A DNA stretch of 64,000 bases, taken from the NCBI RefSeq assembly GCF_963259705.1, contig NC_081846.1, forward strand, positions 91,152,641 through 91,216,640, written 5' to 3'. The notes beneath the pieces were generated by a model. The model was not told where the DNA came from and made no database searches. It worked only from the letters and a program-made list of their open reading frames with translations. Positions 21,909-36,690 of this stretch are shown in pieces (within the stretch, counting starts at the first letter, position 1; each line of letters starts with the position of its first letter). Origin of the DNA: Myotis daubentonii. Lineage: Eukaryota; Chordata; Mammalia; Chiroptera; Vespertilionidae. Position numbers and translations under genes: made by a program.

Positions 21909-22856
21909 GGGAGAACATATTTGCCAATGATTCATCTAATAAGAGGTTAATAGCCACAATATATAAAGTACTCATATAAATCAACAAAAGGAAAACAAAC
22001 AGCCCAATAAAAAAAAAATGGGCTGAAGACTAAATAGACACTTCTCCAAATAGGATATACAAATGACCAAGAGACATCTGGAAAATGCTCAAAGTCACTA
22101 GTCATCAGAGTGATGCAACTTAAAATGACAATGAGTTACCACCTCACACCTGTAAGCACGGCTGCGATCAATAAATCAACAAATAAGTACTGTTGAGGAT
22201 GTGGAGAAAAAGGCACCCTAATACACTGCTGTTGGAATGCAGACTGGGAATGTCACTATGGAAATCAGTGTGGAATTTCCTCAAAAAATTAAAAATTAAA
22301 CTGCCCCTGTGATCCCATCCTAGGAATGTATCCTAGGAAGCCTGAAACAACAATCAGAAAGAACATATGCACCCCTCTGTTCATAGCAGCACTATTTATA
22401 ATCGCCAAGATCTGAAAATAGCCCAAGTTCCCATCAGTAGATGAGCGGATAAAAATGCTGTGGTACATCTACACCATGGAATAAAGAAGGATCTCATACC
22501 CTTTGGGACAGCTTAGGGACCCTGAGAGCATTATGCCAAGTGAAATAAGCCAGTCAGAGAAAGATAAATATCACATGATCTCACTCATATGTAGAATCTA
22601 ATGAACAACATAAAATGATGAACAAAAATAGATCCAGAAACACAGAAGCATGGAATAGGCAAATTTCAGATTGAAGGTGGGGGCAGGGGTGGGAAGAGAT
22701 CTACCAAAGAACTTGTATGCGTATGTGTGTAACTCATGTACACAACAAATAGAGTGGTGAAGGTCTGGGGTGGGGGCTGGGGCAGACTTGAAGAGATCAA
22801 TGGGGGAAAAGGGGGGCATATGTAATATTTTCAACAATAAATATTTTTAAAAAATA
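21909..22856 (+). mobile_element. 3' part of the same L1
   Basis: Sense L1 ORF2 from 'tgggagaacatatttgccaatg' through 'ggaatgcagactgggaatg', 'agcactatttataatcgcc', 'taagccagtcagagaaag', to a 3'UTR ending 'caacaataaatatttttaaaaaat'. The outer end of the inverted part and the start of this part are adjacent in L1 coordinates, as twin priming predicts. Confidence 0.8.
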
Positions 22857-23314
22857 AAACTTCGATAACAGTTAAGACTCCCAGACTTTGCAGACTGTCA
22901 GGGAAGAACTTCACTAAGGGCCAGGATTCAGTGACAGCAGTGCTGAGAAGGAAATGTATAGCTGTAACCCCCTATGTTAAAAAAGAAGAAATATCTCAGT
23001 TTAGAAATCTAAGTTTATACCTTCAGCAAATAGAAAAACAGAGATGAACTGAACTCAAACTAACAGAAGGGAAGAAGAATAAAAATTAGAGCACAGTTAA
23101 ATAAAATAGAGAACAGAAAAAATAGAGAAAATGAAAGACGCCAAAATATTGTTCTTTTGGGATTAACAAAATTTATGTGATTAATTTAGATTTGCTAAGA
23201 GAAAAAGAGAGAAGCCTCAGACTACTAAAATAAAAAGGCAAAGTAAGGGTATTACTACCAATTTTATAGATACTTTAAAAAGTCATAAGATACAACTATG
23301 AAGAATTATATGCC

Positions 23315-23334
23315 AAAAAAAAAATGGATAAGTT
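23315..23334 (+). repeat. Target-site duplication, left of ILF2 retrocopy
   Basis: A-run followed by TGGATAAGTT. The matching right copy after the poly(A) is TTGGATAACTT (25513-25523): about 12 bp with two mismatches, consistent with L1-mediated insertion at an A-rich site and later decay. Confidence 0.7.
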
Positions 23335-23578
23335 GAGTTTGAAGAATGAGGAAAGAAAAGAAGCGCAGGGAAACTGCCACGGGATGGGCCGAGTCCTTCT
23401 CGCCTTGCTTCTTCCTTGCTCGCTTTCTCTGAAATCTCTTTCCGAAGCTGCCTCTCAGTTTCCTTTCTAGTCCCTCACCATCAGTGCTTTCCCCTCTGAT
23501 TCAATCAACACACCCGCCTTTTCTCAAAGCCGCTTCTTCTGAGTAGTGTTGAGGGGAAAAAGAAAGGAAAAGTCCAGC

Positions 23579-23649
23579 TATCAGAGGGTGGTTTCGATCC
23601 ATCGACCTCTGGGTTATGGGCCCAGCATGCTTCGATGCGCCACTCTGCT
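23579..23649 (-). pseudogene. Initiator tRNA-Met (CAT) pseudogene
   Basis: The minus strand reads AGCAGAGTGGCGCA at 5', an anticodon arm TGGGCCCATAACCCA with CAT anticodon, B box GGATCGAAACC and discriminator A: an almost complete eukaryotic initiator tRNA-Met. Length is 71 nt, one short in the D loop. One acceptor pair (G2 with A71) and one T-stem pair are broken, so a functional tRNA is doubtful. Oligo-T (minus strand) lies just beyond the 3' end at 23568-23571 and 23557-23561, as for a Pol III terminator. It lies within the ILF2 retrocopy, divergent to ILF2. Confidence 0.88.
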
Positions 23650-23783
23650 TCGGCGGGTGTGAGTGTCTCCAGATTCCTATAGAAAGTTTCCAACGTGATC
23701 TCTGTCCTGATCTCTTTACACAGCGTTGTCTAATGTCTGATGGAAAAAAAAAAAAAATCGCCATTACTGTCTAGTCTATTCTG

Positions 23784-25152
<1,369 letters not shown>

Positions 25153-26112
25153 CTCCCTTCTCTCCACCCTTTCTTACCCAAGGGGAAGATTGGAGCCTGA
25201 GCTAACTGCTACTGGGCTCTGTATGGTGGCATTTCTGAGGGCTGTGGAGACAGGAAAGAAAATAAAAATAAACTATGGAAGGAAATGACATCCCACTGAA
25301 TTCTTATGTTGACTTAGTAGCCAGAAGTCTCGCATCTCTACTGAAGCAGGTTACCAACTTTTCTTCATGATACTGTAGAATCCCCAGCTCCTTGAAACCT
25401 CTCTCAATCAGTACTTTGTTGTTGAAATGTCAACTGTTTAATGCCTGGAATTTTATTTTTTTTCCTAAGAAAAATAAAGTAATTCCTAGTAGGGCTCTTT
25501 AAAAAAAAAAAATTGGATAACTTACATAAAGTTGGCAAAATTTTGAGTCACAAAACCTACTAAAATTGAAATCCTGTAGAAATAGAAAATCTGAATGTAA
25601 ATGTATCTACTAAGGGGATTGAATCGATAATCAAAAACCTGCCAACAAAGAAGAGCTCTGAACCAGATGCTTCACTGTTAAATTCTACCAAATATTAAAA
25701 GAAGAATTAATGTCAATCTTCCTGTCATTCCATGAGGCCAGCACTATCCTGATGTTAAAGCCAGACTAAGACACTGGAAAAAAAACTACCGACTACTCGT
25801 TTTTAATGAACGTGGACACAAAAATTATCAGCAAACTACAGCTAAACCATATTACGCAGTCTATTAGGATTACACACCATGACCAACTTACATTTTTTTC
25901 AAATTAGATTTTTTAAATTCTTTATTGTTTAAAGTATTACATATAGTATTACATATGTCTCCTTTTCCCCCCATTGACCTCTCCCTGGTCACCCCCAAGC
26001 CCTAGCTAGCACATGCCCTCACACCCTTAGTATCTGTGTCCATTGGTTATGCTTATATGCATGCATACAAGTCCTTTGGTTGATCTCTTACCACTCTCTC
26101 CCTCACCCTCCC

Positions 26113-26563
26113 CAATCCAGGACCCCTTGGGAGATGTCCGACTGCTGGTTTAGGCTCTATCGGGATCGGGCCTAAGCCAGCAGCTGGACATCCCTCTCAT
26201 AATCCTGGACCTCTGGCTCTTAATTGCTCACTTGACTGCCTGGTCACCCCTAAATGCCCCCACTGCCAACCAGGTCACCCCCAATTGCCCACTTCCTGCC
26301 AGCTTGGTTGCTCCTAACTGCCCCCGTCCCCACCAGCCTGGTCACCCCTTACTGCCCCACCTGCTGGCCTATTTGCCCCCAATTGCTCCCCCTGCCAGCC
26401 TGATTGCCCCTCACAGCCTCTCCACTGGCCTGGTCACCTCACACAGCCTGCTTCTTCAGTCGTTTGGTCATCCCTCACTAACCCCCCTGCTGGCCTGGTT
26501 GTAGGTAGCCGTCTTGTGAGGGTGTGAGGGTTGATTTGTATATCACCTCTTTATTCTATAGGA
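26113..26563 (-). mobile_element. Helitron, 3' end missing
   Basis: Right end 'gttgatttgtatatcacctctttattctataGGA' is an inverted Helitron 5' terminus followed by T. The interior repeats 'cctggtcacccctaactgcccc' type text. No CTAG 3' terminus is found at the left, so this copy is truncated or deleted together with L1 sequence. Confidence 0.75.
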
Positions 26564-26628
26564 TAACATTGGCAAATATGTTCTTCCATTCAGTGGGCTT
26601 TCTTGTTGTTTTGTTGATGGTTTCTTTT

Positions 26629-26871
26629 TAAAAAATATATAAATTTTACTGATTTTTTTACAGAGATGAAGGGAGAGGGATAAAGAGTTAGAAACATCGA
26701 TGAGAAAAAACACATCAATCAGCTGCCTCTTACACACCCCCTACTGGGGATATGCCTGCAACCAAGGTACATGCCCACAACCAAGGTACATGCCCTTGAC
26801 CAGAATCGAACCTGGGACCCTTCAGTCACAGGCCGACGCTCTATCTACTGAGCCAAACCAGTTAGGGCTGC
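26629..26871 (-). mobile_element. VES-type SINE with 14-bp target duplication
   Basis: Inverted VES ('agagttagaaacatcgatg', 'caatcagctgcctcttacacaccccc', 'cgaacctgggacccttcagtc', 'tctactgagccaaaccagttagggc'). It is flanked by TGATGGTTTCTTTT at 26615-26628 and 26872-26885, a perfect duplication, so the insertion into this L1 is fairly recent. It contains an internal repeat of 'gcaaccaaggtacatgcc'-like text. Confidence 0.92.
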
Positions 26872-27214
26872 TGATGGTTTCTTTTGCTGTGCAGAAGTTT
26901 TTTATTTTATTTCTATAATGCAAGAGTAGTTCAACATATGAAATCTATTGGTATATCACATCAACAGAATGAAGGCCAAACAACAGCAGCAACAACAACA
27001 ACAAAAACGCATTTCAATTGATCAGATAAAAGGATAGATTGGAATAGGCCATAAAAACAATTTGACAATATTCCACACCATTTAAGGATGATAAGATTCA
27101 CTAATAATACAAAACTGTGTATTTTTTTTCAAAATAGCTTACATTAATCTCTTATGGGGCTTGCCTCCTAGTGATCATTTTGCTTAGGTTTTGTTTGTCT
27201 GAGAACATTTTTAT

Positions 27215-27560
27215 TTTGTCTACACTTTAAAATAATTTTATTTATTTCAGAACAGTTTTTGATTTACAAAAGAATGGGAAGATTGTATAGGGTACTACTT
27301 ACTACATCCAGTGTTCCCAGTTATTAGCTTCTTTTGGTAATATGCATTTGTTATCATTTGAGCTGATATGGGTATATTATGGCTAACTACAGTCATAATT
27401 CATTCACAATTATTTTTATTGTACTATTTTGTTTTGTTTTGTTTTAACCTAAGGTGCTTTTTCTGTTCCAAGATCACATTCAACATAAAACATTACATTT
27501 AATCTTTAATATCTTTAGGCTCCTCTTATGAGTATTTCTCAGAATTTCCTTGTTTTGATG
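27215..27560 (-). mobile_element. Old L1 3'UTR fragment
   Basis: 'tttatttcagaacagtttttgatttacaaaag' and 'gtgttcccagttattag' are antisense of an old mammalian L1 3'UTR. It contains a (TTTTG)n stretch near 27428. Confidence 0.55.
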
Positions 27561-27799
27561 ATTTTGAAGTTTTGAAGAGTTGTATAATGTCTCTTAATTG
27601 GAATTTGTTTTGCTTATGATTAGACTAGAATTTTATGGTCTAGAGTAAAAGACCATAAAGCAAAGTGTCATTTTCATTGCATATCAAGGTCAACATGACT
27701 CATTACTGTTTGTGTTAAACTTTATTATCTGGATGAGGCTATGTTGTCAGGTTTTTCTATTTCAGAACTTGTAATTTTTTTTTTTTTTACTTTCCATAT

Positions 27800-30700
27800 T
27801 GTATTTCTTTTAAAGAAGTCACCATGTGCAGCTTACAGGACAATAGCAGAGGGAAAAATCCCTGATGACTCCCTGGGACTCCACCCCACCACAAAGATCT
27901 GCGGGCTGCTGGCCTTGGTGTCCTTTGGGATTTTTTCTGAGTGGCCTCAAAATCAGAACTGGCACCAAGTTTGAACCTGTATCAATCTGGTGAGCATCAT
28001 TTGGCTCTTCCTGGTGACTCACACAACTCATGCTGCCATAGGTTCTATCAGTGACTGAGTCTAATGGGCAACCAGCAGGCAGAGAGAATCTGGGCGTGTC
28101 TTTAGCCATTTCTGACCTGCCTCATGCTTGGTGCTGGCGGAAACTGGTGTGAGTGCACAGCTTGGTCCTTCCCGCACACACCTAGACCCAGCAGAGGCAG
28201 CCACAAAATGTGCATCACTTTGAAGCTCCAAACAGGTTGCCCAGGGCCAGTCACAGGCAGCATCTGACATTGACTTGCACTAGAGTCCATATCAAGTTGT
28301 CCTCAAAATAATACACCTAGTGACAGTCTTTACACAACATTAGAGCAAGATTGAGCTAGTGCCACAGAGGCATATCCAATGGGAGATTTTGGCAGGCACC
28401 AGAACCTGCTGAGGCGAATTCCTCTTTGTATGGTGTTGCACCTGCACAGCAGTTCGTACACTGTGGTCAGAGTTGATTATCACTGTCAGCCAGCCTAAGG
28501 GTCGACCCCAACATTAACAGGCCAACAGTAATCAAGAGGTCTCTATAATAGGAAGGTTCACATAACCGAAAGAAAGGACATTCCTGGAGCACCCAGCTTA
28601 GGATCAGGGAGACTTGTCCCACAGGGATTAAACAGAACCACATAAGGCTACCCTACCCAAACTGAGAGACATAACAGATCTACCTAACACACAGAAACAA
28701 ACACAGAGAGGCAGCCAAATGGTGAGAGAAAGACACATGCCCTGAAATAAAGAAGAGGATAAATCTCTAGAAAAAGAAGTAAATGAAATAGAGGCAAGTG
28801 GTCTCACTGATAGAAAGTACAAAGCAATAGATATAAGGATACTCAAGGAATTTAGTGAGAACTTCAACAGCATAAGAAATGACATAGAAACCATAGAAAG
28901 AACTATTGAGGAATGAAAAATACAATATCTTTAAGGAAGAATACATTAGAAGTAAACAACTTTAGGTTAGATGTAACATGAACGAATCAGTGATTTGGAA
29001 GACAAGGTAGCAGAAAGCACCCATTTAGAGCAGCAAAAATAATTAAAAAAAAGAATTTAAAAATTGAGGATAGTTTAAGGGAAATTTGGGACAAGATGAA
29101 GCATAACAATATCCAAATCTGAAGGAGAAGAGAGAAAGGGATTGAGAACATATTTAAAGAAGCAACAACTTAAAAATTTCCTAACCTGGTGACAGAAAAT
29201 GACACACAAGTCCAGGAAGTGCAGCGTCCCAAGCAAGATGGACCCAAACAGACCCACAACAAGACACATCATAATTAAAATGGACAAACTTAAAGACAAA
29301 AAGAAAATCTTAAAAGTAGCAAGATAAAAGCACTTAGTTACCTACAAGGGAGTTTCCATAAGACTATCAGCTTATTTCTCAACAGAAACTTTGCAGGCCA
29401 GAAGGGACTGGCATAAAATATTCAAAGTGATGAAAAGCAAGGACCTACAACCATGATTACTTTACCCATCAAGGCCATCATTTAACATGAAGGAGAAATA
29501 AATGACTTCCCAGACAAGAAAAAGCTAAAGGAGTTCATGACCACCAATCCAGTATTACAAGAAATGTTAAAGAAACTTCTTTCAGAAGAAAGAAAAAAAC
29601 AGGAACATAGTTATAAAAAATAAAATGGCAATAAATATGTACCTATCAACATTCACTTTAAATATAAATTGCTTAAGTGTTCCAAACAGTGACAGGACAT
29701 CTGAATGCATATTCTGTCCACAAGAGACCCACCTCAGAATGAAACATAGAGATTAATAATAAAGGATGGAAAAAGATATTTCATGTAAATGGAAATGAAG
29801 AAAAGAGGCAGTGATAGCATTAGTGAAGAAAAAACACAAATAAATGAAATTATAGAAGTAATCCCTTCTCTATTAGTGATTGCTTAAAATATAAATGTAA
29901 ATTTTTCAAATAAAATGTAAGAATTGGTAGAGACAAATATTTATGATGCATTTATTTTCTGTTTGTAAGAGATTTCTTTAGATTTAAATAGGTGAAATAG
30001 ATAGGCTAAAATTTAATGAGTGAAAATATATATTTCATGTAAATAGTAATCAAAAATACATATGTGCTTGCTTTCAGACAAGACTTTACATCAAATATGT
30101 TTTTAAAAGACAAAGATATTGAAAATGGAGTAAATTTTTTAAGGAGATAGAATAATTATAAGCATCTATGCATCAGATATCAGAGCCCCCAAAGCACACG
30201 AAGCAAACATTGACAGAATTAAAGGCTGAAATAACATTCCGCAGTAATAGTTAGAAACTTCAATATACCTCTTTTAATAATGAATAGAACCTCTAGAGAG
30301 AAAATCAATAACTAGAGTCCTGGACAAGTCTATAAAAAATAGACCTAGCAGATATTTATAGAACACTCTATCCAACAAAATAATACACTATTTTTTCCAA
30401 GTGCACTGTGAACATTCTCCAGATAGACCATTTGTTAGACCACAAAAATAAGTCTCAAAATTTTTTTAAAATACTGAAATTTTACAAGGTATATATAGTG
30501 ACCACAATGAAATGGAGCTGAAACTCAAAAACAGAATTAAACTGGATAAGTCACAAATCTGTGGAGCTTACAGAATACACCTTAAACAGCCTATTGGTCT
30601 GAAAAGAAAATTTAAAAGGCAATTCTATTTATAGTAGCACCAAATAAAATAACATACTTAGGAATAAATTTAACCCAGACGAAAGATATATACACTGAAA

Positions 30701-32275
30701 ACTATAATTTATCATTGAAAAATTAAAGAAAACATAAATAAATAAAAATATATCTTGTGTTCATGAGTTAGGAGATCTAATATTGTTAAAATGAAATTAT
30801 TGCCTAATATTATCTACAGATTCAATGCATTTTTGTCAAGGTCACAATGGAAATTTTTTTCATAAATTGAAAAAAATCCTGAATTTCATTTGGACTCTCA
30901 AGGGACTTGGAGTACCCAAAAACACTCTTGCAAAAACAAACAAACAAATAAAAAAAAACATACTTCATTTCAAATCTTACTAGAAAGCTGTAGTCAATTC
31001 AGTGTGGTGCTGAGATAAAGATATATATCTCCGTACTAAATAGAATAGGGCGCCAGTCATAAATCTTCTCATTGCGATCAAATGATTTTCAACATAGATA
31101 CCAAGACTATTCAATGGGGAAATAACAAGTTTCAAAAATGGTGATTAGAATACTGGATATTCACATCTAAAACAATAAATTCGAACACTCATTGATGAGA
31201 AACACAAAACAAGTAAAAATAGATTATACATCATAGTGTAAGAACTAAAAGTATAAACCTCATAGAAAAACAAAGGAGAAAACATTTAAGGCATTAGACT
31301 TGATAATGATGTCTTGGATATGACACCAAAAGCACAGGCAACAAAAACAAGAAAGGATAAACTGGACTTCATCAAAATTTTTAAAAAATGTGACCAAAGG
31401 GCATTATCAATATTGGGAAATAGCATGAAAGAAAATATTTTCAAATTATATACATGATAAAGTTTATTATCCAGGCTATATAAAATCCTAAGACAAAACA
31501 AAGAAACCAAATTAAAAATGGACAAATGACTTAGATAGACATTTCTCAAAAAGAAGATATGCAAATGATCAATAACCTGTGAAAAGATGCTCCACATCAC
31601 CGATGATTGAGAAAATTAAAATAAAAAACATAATATAATACCATGTCATACCTATTAGAATATCTATTATCAACAAAACAAAAAATAACAAAAGGTAGGA
31701 TATGGAGTAATTGGAGCCCTTCTGTAGCTGTTGTAAATGTAGTTGTTCCTCAAAAAATTAAACATAAAATTACCATATGACTCAGCAATCCACTCCTAGG
31801 TATATACCCAAAGTAACTGAAAGCAGGGACTTGATTTAATACTTATATGCCAATGTTTGTACCAGCATTAGTCACCATAGAAAAAAGTTGGAAATAGCAA
31901 TGACCATCAACAACAACAACAAAAATGAATAAGTAAGATGTGATATAAACATACAATAAAATATTATCCAGTCATATAAAACTATAACATTTTTATACTT
32001 GCAATAACATATATGAACCTTGAAAACATTTGCTAAGATAAATAAATTAAAAACAAAATAATGAATATTGTGTAGATATAGGAGCTACCAAATACAGTTA
32101 AATTCATAGATACAGAAAGTATAATAGTGGTTTTAATGCTTGGGAGGAGGGAGAGATTGAGGAGGTATTGTTTAACTGGTAGAGTTTCTCCTTGGTATGA
32201 TTACAATGTTATGAAAATAGTAGTGATGTATGCACAGAAATTACGGATGTCTATTTACCACTTACAGAAGAGTTC
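27800..32275 (+). mobile_element. Old near-full-length L1 (5'UTR, ORF1, partial ORF2, 3'UTR)
   Basis: A 5'UTR-like block (27800-28640) is followed by ORF1 remnants (28640-29620: 'ggcataaaatattcaaagtgatg', 'gctaaaggagttcatgaccacc'), ORF2 start (29640-29760: 'tctgtccacaagagacccacctcag'), internal ORF2 (30180-31990) and an old-type 3'UTR to ~32275. Many stops; parts of ORF2 are missing. The ORF1 C-terminal homology is the same one seen in the HAL1 at 37.8 kb. Confidence 0.75.
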
Positions 32276-32659
32276 CAAATAGATAAATAAAATATAACAA
32301 AAGCCCTGTAGTTAGAGAAGGCTTGTGGTAGGAAGCCAGTCTGGTAGGATGCGAAGGCAAAGAAATGGTACATAGTGAGGTATAAAAGGTATACAGAGGC
32401 CAGAAAATTAAGTGTATCTTAGACCATGATAGGGTCTTTGTGTTTATTCTAAATGACATTAAAAAAATTTTAAGGAGTTTTGAGGTAATAAATAACATAA
32501 TAAAATTTGTTTTAAAAGAATAGTGATATCCCAACAACAACATAAAATCCCAGGACCAAACATTTGAAGAAGAATTGATAGCTGTTTTGCTCAAACTACA
32601 GTATTTCAAAAAAAAAAAACAAAAAACAAAAAACAAAAAAACAGCAGAGAAGGGAAAGC

Positions 32660-33890
32660 TTCCAAAATCTTTCAATGAACCAGCATTACCCTGGTAACAA
32701 AACTAGACAAAGATATTACAAAAAATGAAATTAAGGACAATGTCTCAGATGAACATAGATGCAAAATACCTGAAAAAACAAAAAACAAAACAATTTCAGC
32801 ATTACACTGAAATGTCCACACACTGATAAAGTGGAATTATAACAGGAATGCAAGAATGGTTTGATATTCACAAACCAATTAATGTGTTATACTATGTAAA
32901 CAAAAAGAAGAATAAAAAAATCATATGATGATCTCAAAAGATGAAGAAAAAATAGTTTGCAACATTCAACGTCCATTTATGATATAAACTCTCAACAGAG
33001 TGGAAATATGTCAAGCATAGTAAAAGTCTTGTATGACAAACCTACAACTAACATATGCAATGTTAAAAAGCTGAAAGCTCTTTTCTAAGATTAGAAACAA
33101 GACATGGATTCCCACAGTCTCCACTCTTATTCAACACAGTTTTGGAAAGCCTAGCTTTATCAATCAAATAATAAAAAGAAATAAAAATATCCAAATAGGA
33201 ATGAAAGAAGCAAAATTGTTAATATTTGTAGATGACATGATACTACATGTAGAAAACATTAAGACTTCCACCCCAAATCCATTAAAATGAATAAATTCAT
33301 TAAGATTGCAAGATATGAAATTAATACTAAGAAATCTGTACATTTCTATACACAAATAACAAAGTAACAGAGAAATTAAGAAAACAATTCAATTTACAAT
33401 TGCATCAAAAAATGAAATGCCTGGGGATTAATTTATCCGTGGAGATAAAAACTGTACTGTGAAATCTATAATACATTAATGAAATAATTGAAGACATAAA
33501 TAAATGGAAAGATATACCATGTTCATAGATTTAAAAATAATATTGTTTACATTTTCATACTACATAAATCAATCTACAAATTCGTTGCAATTCCTATCAA
33601 AATATTAGTGGCATTTAAAACAGAACTAGAACAAATAATCCTAACATTTGTATGAAACCACAAATGACACCTAATAGCCAATTCATTCTTGAGAAAAATG
33701 AACAAAATTGGAGGTTTCAAACTCCCTGATTTCAATCAATATTACAGAGATACAGTAATCAATACAGCATGGTTTTGGCACAAAAATAGAGACATACATC
33801 AGTAGAACAGAATAGAGAGCCCAGAAATAAACACATGCTTATATGTTATACAGTCCAACAAGAGCTAATGGAAAATTGAATAAGGTTGGT
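32660..33890 (+). mobile_element. Second old L1 ORF2 fragment
   Basis: It restarts at an earlier ORF2 position than the preceding element reached ('gatgaacatagatgcaaaatacctg', 'acttccaccccaaatcc', 'ttggcacaaaaatagagac'), so it is a separate copy. It stops near 33890 without a 3'UTR. An A-rich run lies at 32605-32641. Confidence 0.7.
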
Positions 33891-34168
33891 AGCAGAAAAA
33901 ATAGAAAGGAGTTGGCAGGTGATTTCAGACGGGAATGAAGAGGGAGTGATAGAAACATGTGCATATGCCGGCACTACTAGGCATAGCCCACTAAATACTT
34001 GATTTGTTATCTAAACAAGAGGACTCCCTTGGAAGCTCACCTGCAACATCAATGAAACGTGTAGCAGTCTCCCAGCTGTGCTTGTCCAGCAGCGCTATCC
34101 CCTAGACACCCCATATGCCGTCTTCCGAAGGCAGCAGTCCTCCTCCCTCATGCACATGCTTCCCTCCA
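33890..34168. other. Unique DNA
   Basis: Nothing recognised between the L1 fragment and the next VES. Confidence 0.4.
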
Positions 34169-34171
34169 TTC

Positions 34172-34388
34172 TTTTTTTTCTTTAATATTTTTATTGATTT
34201 CAGAGAGGAAAGGAGAGGAAGAGAGAGAGAGAAACATCAATGATGAGAGAGAATCATTGATTGGCTGCCTCTGCACACCCCTTATTGGGGAATGAGCCTG
34301 CATCCTGTGCATAAGCCTGACTGGGAATTGAACCGTGACCTCCTTGTTCATAAATTGATGCTCAGTCACTGAGCCACGCTGGCTGGAC
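34172..34388 (-). mobile_element. VES-type SINE
   Basis: Inverted VES: 'tttaatatttttattgatttcagagagg', 'gaatcattgattggctgcc', 'ggaattgaaccgtgacc', 'actgagccacgctggctgg'. Confidence 0.9.
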
Positions 34389-36690
34389 CAGAGTACACAT
34401 TGTGGAGATAAAGCTGACAGAGTTTGCTGAGGGATTTGAGATGGGGTAGGAGAGAAGAAAAGGAGTCAAAATGATTTAAGGATTTGGGGCTTTGAGCAGC
34501 TGTTAAACTGTTGTGCTTTACCCAGACGCAGAATAATGGTAATGAGAACTTTTAGAGAATCTCATTTGTAATATATTGTTTACTGATGCTTAAGAATTCA
34601 AAATATTCATCTCAGTCACAGCCTCTTCTGTTATGAAGGTTGAGTAAGTGTGGAACAAGAGGCAAGACTTGGTCTTTATTATATTTCTTGTTTAGCTTCT
34701 CTATAAGTTTTCTGCAACTCCACAGCTTTGCAATTTTCAGTAAATTTCTTAGAAGGTTATGGAAGCTGTTTATATAGGGAGGAGTTTGCTGCCTTTTCTG
34801 AAAAATAAAATCATTCAGAAAGAAGAACAAAATTTCTGGAAGCTGGGAAAATGATAATAGCAGGATGGACAGGTGTTCTTTCTGGAGTATATAGGGTGCT
34901 AATTTAAGTCCTGTGCAACAGGAACATGAGTCCGTTATTCTATAGGCAGGTTAAACACAGAAACCAAGGCAGGCTTTCTGTCTCAGGACCCATTGAATTC
35001 TGACTGCAGGTAACTAGAGCTTAATTATCCAGGTAGAGGTTTACGGACAGAATTCAAAACTGAGGCAGTTTTTGAATGTGTAGAGCAAGCATCATAACAA
35101 AGAAGGGTAAGGGAAAAGATAATCCAGGACAAAGGCAAAGTTCTGGAGTGCCTGTCTTTGATGGAGCTCTAACTTCACTTAAGGAAAAAATATAATGTTG
35201 CTCTCCATTATCCCTTCCTTACTTAGCCTTAGTGCTCAGGGGTTTTTGAAATTCTATGATGAAGTAAAGCTGACAGTTGACCTTAGATGAGAACCACATG
35301 AGATATATGTTCATGGGAAGAGGGGTCATAGTTGTCTTTGGCTGAGATAGAGTATAGAAAGATCTTGGAATGCAAGCTGAGAGAGCAGAGTAATTCCTGC
35401 ATCCCCCAGAAGCAAAAAATTCAAAGGTGCAAAGGAAAGATGGGCTTTTGTCTTCATTCATTCCTATGCGCTGTATGTTTACCTAGCAGTAATTCTGGTA
35501 ATAAATCAAAGGCGCTTTATCTTTTTGACCCTTTGATATAGGTAAGTCTCTTCTTAAATATTCATTGCAGTTTAAACTTCTCAATTATTATGGTTAATGC
35601 TTTGTTCCTTTGTATGTATGGTGCGCATGTGATCTGACTACCTTCATTTGTTATATTTATGCTTTATTTATACTTTGGTGTTTATATCCTTATCTGCAGA
35701 GTGCACATGGTATGCATGGAGCTGGTGTGAACTCTCTTCATTGCAGATGCGTCTTGACTCCTTTCCCTAGAAACAAACAACATAGTGTTATTAATGACAA
35801 CAGCATGCACTGACCATTTCCTGTATAAACCCCAGTGTTTAGAAGAAGGGGTACTAACTTGCAGTGGCTGATGGGGCTTAAGCCCAGAGTCACTATGCAA
35901 CTAACTCCCCCTCTCCCCCAGGGAAGCCTGTTGTGTCAAATGCTACCCAGTTTGGGAAAAATGCCATATCTGATATTCCTAATGACAAGGAAAATACGCC
36001 AGTGGGCACAGTAAATTGAGGTTATGCAGCTGTTTCTGATAGTACATCTCTCATCTGATGCCTGGCTATGTCCCAATGAGGATCAACTGATTCAATTCCA
36101 CTACTAGGTCTCTTTTCACCATATTTGCCTCAAAAATATTTCTCTTTCCACCAGGCCTGAAGTTAGTACCACTTATTGAGTTTCCACAGTAAATATAGGC
36201 ACTTGAAATGATGTATGAGTATTAATCACATCAGGCTTCTTTGAAGGAGGTACTGAATAAATTATTATTTAATTAAAGCTCAAATCAAGGCTGATAGTAA
36301 AATAAATGTCTGAGCGGTTAGACAGTCCCTGCATGAGCCAATTGGACTGTAATTATATAAGGCCATGGACAAGTACTCCACTGTATCATGGATACCTCTA
36401 AAAGTGACTGTCCCCAAATGATAGCCTTTGTAAATCAAGGGATGGTTATAGCTAATCAAATGGAGGCCTTCCCACAGTGGGGAGTTAAAATTTTATGAAA
36501 ACAATTTTTAACACTGGTCAAAGTGAAGATGGATTATCTTCTTTTAAAAGAAACATTAATAAAGCCTTGAGAAATGTCACCTTGAGTTTCCTCATTGTTA
36601 ATATGAAGATACTGGCTGATGAATGGATGAAAAGTGAATGAATAATCTAGGTGGAGAGAAAAGTGAAGTTGGAGTTACATAAATGTAGAT
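34389..36690. other. Unique DNA, no gene supported
   Basis: About 2.3 kb with no clear repeat family. Short ORFs (67-80 codons near 35219-35900) lack domains or conserved splice context. A faint impression of old coding-like text near 35930-36120 could not be matched to any gene. Confidence 0.45.

Larger units (their letters stand above)
25893..26908 (-). mobile_element. L1 inserted into the host L1, itself hit by Helitron and VES
   Basis: The minus strand shows L1 3'UTR at 25905-26112 ('ttctttattgtttaaagtattac', 'ccattggttatgc', 'tcctttggttgatctctta') and an ORF2 piece at 26567-26628 plus 26872-26908 ('ggcaaatatgttcttccattcagtgggc', 'gatggtttcttttgctgtgcag'). About 0.9 kb of expected L1 between the pieces is missing where the Helitron now sits. 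Confidence 0.75.
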
